A stretch of 32,492 bases of DNA. It comes from a virus. Shown in pieces: positions 31,040 through 32,492 of the stretch. The notes beneath the pieces are model-generated. The model saw only the letters and a program-made list of their open reading frames with translations. It did no database searches and was not told where the DNA came from. The translations under genes and the position numbers were made by a program. The stretch lies in the IMG/VR virus record IMGVR_UViG_3300037321_000123, positions 1 through 32,492 of that record, one strand, 5' to 3'. Numbering within the stretch: position 1 is the first letter of the stretch; each line of letters begins with the position of its first letter.

Positions 31040-32492
31040 TTAAAATCCTCCTCCGCAAGTGTTCTGAGAAATGACCAATCCGTTTGATCCAATCTGAATA
31101 TAAAAATCTGTGGTCATTCTGTAATATCCTGCCACTAAAAAAGTAGATCCTGTATTTGTGGTCCAACAAGTGTCTCCATTTACGGGCAAAAAGTTTTGTC
31201 CATTAAACCAATATGTCTCAGTCATTGATCCGTCACAAACAGAGTTAAAATTTCTCGTTGTGCTGCTAGGAAATGAAGATCGTGCGCTTGGACTCGGAGC
31301 TGTCGGACTTGGAACTGGACTTGGCGCACTTGGAACTGGACTCGGTGCGCTTGGACTTGGGCTCGGTGCACTTGGAACTGGGCTCGGTGCGCTTGGACTT
31401 GGGTTCGGTGCTGTTGGCGTTGGTGCTGTCGGACTCGGAGCCGTTGGACTCGGAGCCGTCGGACTCGGTGCACTTGGAACTGGGCTCGGTGTTGTCTGGC
31501 TCGGAGTTGGTGGCGTTGGTGGCGTCGGAGTCGGAGCCGTTGGACTTGGTGCGCTGTTTCCTCTTATTTTTATATAAACAATGCAACCCAATTCTAAAGG
31601 CGTAATATATTTATCTTTAAAGATTGGTAGGTTATTCCACTCATAAATCCAAACTCCAGAGGAGGACCCCGCGATTATAGAGCTAGGAGAGCCAAACAAA
31701 AACCCGTTTCTTTTATAAAATTCTAGTTCACTAATAACTGGAGCAGGTCCAGACCCTTGAATTTCTAAAAATATACTGCCTTTATCTCCGCAGCCAAAGT
31801 ACCTAATATATGAGTAAAGTCTAGTGATCGTAAAATTAGAATCTAAATTAAAAGGAGCTCCTCCAGGATTTCCATTTAAAGATCCGAAATAATAAAATTT
31901 AAAGCCATTTTCTTTTATTTCCCCAGATCGGCACTCCCTAGTCATTGAAGTTTGTAATCCTGGATTCACTACAAAGTCAATTCCGTCGTCATATTCAAAT
32001 GGAGTTGAGGCAACAGTGATCATATCTCCTGCGCTATTTTGTATTTTCAAAAATGCAGTTCCTTGTATATTTCCTTTATAACATGAATTAAAGGAGTTCT
32101 CTGAATAACTAAAATTTCTTATTACCTGGACCCCGTTTGAATTTGCAAATTCTAACTCTTTTATATAGATTTCATCAATTCCAAAAATATTTATTTGGAC
32201 CATTACGAAAGTTTTAACTGCGTTGATCGTGCAAATATTAAATCTAACAGAATTAAAATTGCTGATTGATTCGACTGAGATTGAGTTTTCAGAACAAGAA
32301 ATATTTGCCGTCGGAGTCGGAGCCGTCGGAGCTGTTGAAGCCGTCGGAGTCGGAGCTGTCGGACTTGGAGCTGTTGGAGCCGTCGGACTCGGTGCTGTTG
32401 GAGCCGTCGGACTTGGAGCCGTCGGAGCCGTCGGACTCGGAGCTGTTGGAGCCGTCGGACTCGGTGCTGTTGGAGCCGTCGGACTCGGTGCT
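31040..32492 (-). CDS. C-terminal part of the large tail hub protein (continues off the right edge)
   Basis: The frame is open from 32492 to the stop at 31040. An ATG at 32203 exists, but the frame continues upstream without a stop through a clean protein sequence into Pro-rich repeats identical to those at 1-385, so 32203 is not the real start. Order: Pro/Thr block 1 (32310-32492), a beta-domain of about 250 residues with a few Cys, Pro/Thr block 2 (31282-31551), and a Cys-containing C-terminal domain of about 75 residues with W-F-N-G-Q-N-F-L-P-V then C-W-T, ending TCGGGF. If the molecule is circular this completes the gene at 1-2587. The dioxygenase gene follows after 17 nt. Confidence 0.85.
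   Translation of the reverse strand, partial: APSPTAPTAPSPTAPTAPSPTAPTAPSPTAPTAPSPTAPTAPSPTAPTPTASTAPTAPTPTANISCSENSISVESISNFNSVRFNICTINAVKTFVMVQINIFGIDEIYIKELEFANSNGVQVIRNFSYSENSFNSCYKGNIQGTAFLKIQNSAGDMITVASTPFEYDDGIDFVVNPGLQTSMTRECRSGEIKENGFKFYYFGSLNGNPGGAPFNLDSNFTITRLYSYIRYFGCGDKGSIFLEIQGSGPAPVISELEFYKRNGFLFGSPSSIIAGSSSGVWIYEWNNLPIFKDKYITPLELGCIVYIKIRGNSAPSPTAPTPTPPTPPTPSQTTPSPVPSAPSPTAPSPTAPSPTAPTPTAPNPSPSAPSPVPSAPSPSPSAPSPVPSAPSPVPSPTAPSPSARSSFPSSTTRNFNSVCDGSMTETYWFNGQNFLPVNGDTCWTTNTGSTFLVAGYYRMTTDFYIQIGSNGLVISQNTCGGGF
31282..31551. repeat. Pro/Thr/Ser-rich coding repeat block 2
   Basis: About 90 codons of imperfect repeats. On the minus strand the unit motifs are SAPSPVPSAPSP, SPTAP and TPTPPTP. 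Less regular than block 1 and with more Ser-Pro and Val-Pro. It separates the large beta domain from the C-terminal Cys-containing domain. Confidence 0.9.
32310..32492. repeat. Pro/Thr-rich coding repeat block 1, right part
   Basis: 24-nt units as at the left end. The last 126 bases (32367-32492) equal bases 36-161. The first bases (32310-32366) are diverged units. The sequence ends mid-unit, so the array is truncated here by the assembly or window boundary. Confidence 0.95.

Noticed and set aside
29850-31169. Longer dioxygenase starting at 31169
   Set aside because: The extra 49 residues overlap the tail protein C terminus and do not resemble the family; ATG at 31022 leaves a normal gap.
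31158-31577. Plus-strand Gly/Leu/Val-rich frame that looks collagen- or elastin-like
   Set aside because: Antisense shadow of the second Pro/Thr block; no start region, and it ends where the repeat ends. Other short plus and minus frames at 31222-31605 are shadows as well.
31040-32203. Separate tail gene starting at ATG 32203
   Set aside because: The frame continues upstream with no stop and with plausible protein sequence into the repeat block, so this Met is internal.
32367-32492. The 126-bp match between the two ends taken as a terminal direct repeat of the virion
   Set aside because: It is part of the minisatellite, it is not flush with the left end (matches 36-161), and bases beyond it do not agree, so it is no evidence for exact terminal redundancy.

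Overview
The window looks like an almost complete temperate siphovirus-type phage genome from a Flavobacteriia (Bacteroidota) host. Supporting signs are AT-rich DNA, Bacteroidota-type promoters (TAnnTTTG with an upstream TTG), A-rich start regions in place of strong Shine-Dalgarno sites, and phage families typical of this phylum. An apparently intact attP lies between repressor and integrase, no bacterial gene is visible, and both window ends fall inside the same open reading frame and the same proline/threonine repeat. I therefore infer a circular or excised phage genome that an assembler broke in a repeat. The ends do not join perfectly, so the repeat length is unknown.

Layout. Nearly everything is on the minus strand, read from high to low coordinates. 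The switch region is 16.6-18.5 kb: divergent promoters, XRE repressor (+), attP flanked by arm repeats, tyrosine integrase (+). The early/replication operon runs 16,629 to about 9,000: small unknown genes, RecT, YqaJ-type exonuclease, a DUF3127-like OB-fold protein, replication-initiation-like proteins, a string of microproteins and NinG. Packaging and tail genes follow at 8,909 to 1: terS, terL, tail-completion and baseplate-like proteins, tail fibre, and a very large tail hub protein that wraps off the left edge and re-enters at the right edge (32,492 to 31,040). After it come a two-domain 2-oxoglutarate/Fe(II) prolyl-4-hydroxylase-like enzyme, a glycosyltransferase, the tape measure, two small genes, ClpP-like protease/scaffold, major capsid, tail-tube-like protein, portal, connector and lysis genes, ending at 18,842. 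Two plus-strand genes (25,376-26,000) interrupt this late block as a probable moron.

The most striking feature is the cassette at 29.2-32.5 kb plus 1-2.6 kb. A tail protein carries two long blocks rich in Ala-Pro, Ser-Pro and Thr-Pro. It is followed 17 nt later by a protein with two tandem prolyl-hydroxylase-type domains, and 4 nt after that by a GT32-like glycosyltransferase. The simplest reading is a phage-encoded system that hydroxylates and then O-glycosylates its own tail protein, by analogy with plant arabinogalactan-protein glycomodules. This is an inference from motifs and gene order.

Other points are a family of three microproteins sharing W-D-x(3)-N-P-I-T-G-(F/Y), a complete-looking attP with four arm repeats, a unimolecular-spanin lysis cassette, and an unusual gene order with tail genes between terminase and capsid.
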